Below, one piece after another: positions 4,879 to 5,615 of a stretch of DNA of 5,615 bases. The stretch is taken from positions 1-5,615 of the forward strand of contig WTAX01000528.1 in the NCBI GenBank assembly GCA_013139395.1, read 5' to 3'. The stretch comes from Gammaproteobacteria bacterium. GTDB taxonomy: Bacteria; Pseudomonadota; Gammaproteobacteria; GRL18. The number at the start of each line of letters is the position of its first letter. Position 1 is the first letter of the stretch. The notes below the pieces were generated by a model. That model was not told the origin of the DNA. It saw nothing but the letters and a program-made list of their open reading frames with translations, and made no database searches. The position numbers were made by a program, and so were the translations under genes.

Positions 4879-5615
4879 TTACTTCATCAATTGTGTCTTG
4901 TCTACAACATCAACGTGCTCAACCTTGAAACAATTCCAGGTTTGAGTGGTCTTGTCATAAGTTGAGTTCACAAAACATTTCCAGTTTTCTTCGTCAACGA
5001 TGTTGAAGTCCATACGGTAGTAGAAGCCAGGGTAACGTGATTCTTCACGGAACTGGATGTGCTTCATATGAGCTTCTGCAGTTAAGATGCGGTGGTAGTT
5101 TTCCCATGCACGCAGTAGTTCGTGAAGGTCTTTCGCACGCATTTTCTTAGCATCTTCTTTCAACATACCCAGCTTGTGCTCAGCAACATCAAGCATCTTC
5201 GCATTCGTCTGGTACATTGTCGCAACACCAGCTACATACTCATCCATCATCTTCTGTAAACGGAACTGAAGCATTCTTGGCGTAATGTAGTTAGGATTCA
5301 CATCGATTGCTGTGGAGTAATCTTTGTGCTCTAAGTAAGTACGTACCGGCGCATAGATATCCGTCGTTAATTCTTCAACTGAGGTATCTAATTCTGGAGT
5401 CCAGTCTTTGTTATCAAGAATGTACTGTACCATCGCTTTAGCCGCTAAACGACCTTCTGCGTGTGAACCTGAAGAGAACTTGTGACCTGATGCACCAACA
5501 CCGTCAGCTGCTGTGAACAGACCTTTGATGGTGGTCATTGAGCGGTAACCCCAGCTCCATGACTCAGGTGCGCCTAAATCAGTCGGACCTGATACCCAGA
5601 TACCACAACAACCTG
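4879..5615 (-). CDS. aprA: Adenylylsulfate (APS) reductase alpha subunit, C-terminal part (5' end outside window)
   Basis: FAD-containing catalytic subunit of dissimilatory APS reductase, which acts with the iron-sulfur subunit AprB in the cytoplasm. It interconverts APS with sulfite and AMP; in sulfur oxidisers it runs toward APS, which a sulfurylase or similar enzyme then turns into sulfate. The last 244 residues are visible. The frame continues upstream of the Met at 5538 to the window edge, so that Met is internal; the upstream part reads CCGIWVSGPTDLGAPESW. Hallmarks are WGYRSMTT, LFTAADGVGASGH and KFSSGSHAEGR, the conserved FAD-side segment, followed by the helical C-terminal domain with YITPRMLQFRLQKMMDEY, LLRAWENYHR and the late motif ESRYPGFYYRMDFN. 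The end is intact. A terminator follows after 28 bp and no gene follows on this strand, so aprA closes its operon; aprB and possibly aprM or qmo genes would lie beyond the right edge. AprA is related to succinate dehydrogenase/fumarate reductase flavoproteins, but these motifs are specific to AprA. Confidence 0.96.
   Translation of the reverse strand, partial: GCCGIWVSGPTDLGAPESWSWGYRSMTTIKGLFTAADGVGASGHKFSSGSHAEGRLAAKAMVQYILDNKDWTPELDTSVEELTTDIYAPVRTYLEHKDYSTAIDVNPNYITPRMLQFRLQKMMDEYVAGVATMYQTNAKMLDVAEHKLGMLKEDAKKMRAKDLHELLRAWENYHRILTAEAHMKHIQFREESRYPGFYYRMDFNIVDEENWKCFVNSTYDKTTQTWNCFKVEHVDVVDKTQLMK

Noticed and set aside
5536..5538. ATG at 5538 (- strand) as the start of a short protein
   Set aside because: The frame continues upstream to the window edge with AprA-specific sequence (WGYRS precedes the Met), so this Met is internal.

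Overview
The window looks like part of a chromosome from a fairly AT-rich sulfur-oxidising bacterium, most likely a gammaproteobacterium. The main pointers are the C-terminal part of dissimilatory adenylylsulfate reductase AprA at the right edge, a single-domain rhodanese, and a NarL-type response regulator. No base-composition break or phage/plasmid gene is visible. Taxonomy and the oxidative direction of Apr are inferences; a sulfate reducer is not excluded by the sequence alone.

Layout, left to right. (1) Positions 2-454, + strand: the 3' part of a NarL/FixJ-family response regulator whose start lies outside the window. (2) Positions 464-514: a short array of CTAACA repeats, four of them spaced exactly 11 bp, directly in front of (3) a rhodanese-domain protein (521-985, +). 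(4) Positions 986-1259: a non-coding stretch holding a three-armed repeat able to form two mutually exclusive RNA hairpins, then a strong sigma70-type promoter for (5) an intact glycogen/maltodextrin phosphorylase (1260-3779, +), closed by an intrinsic terminator at 3820-3861. (6) Positions 3883-4224, - strand: a small stand-alone LexA/S24-fold protein with the nucleophilic Ser motif but Arg where LexA has its catalytic Lys. (7) Positions 4225-4468: a divergent AT-rich intergenic region with a perfect 17-bp palindrome and a second dyad. (8) Positions 4469-4660, +: a 63-residue very acidic protein of unknown function. (9) Positions 4661-4878: a paired-hairpin repeat element of miniature-transposon/REP type and a bidirectional terminator. 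(10) Positions 4879-5615, - strand: the end of aprA.

The genes do not form one operon. AprA (AMP + sulfite to APS, or the reverse) and rhodanese (sulfane-sulfur transfer) suggest sulfur metabolism; the phosphorylase mobilises glycogen, which sulfur oxidisers often store. The response regulator could be a redox or nitrate regulator, but its partner kinase is not visible. The most unusual material is in the non-coding DNA: the wobble-compensated hairpin near 1043-1140, the covarying twin hairpins at 4732-4799, and the 11-bp phased repeat at 471-514.
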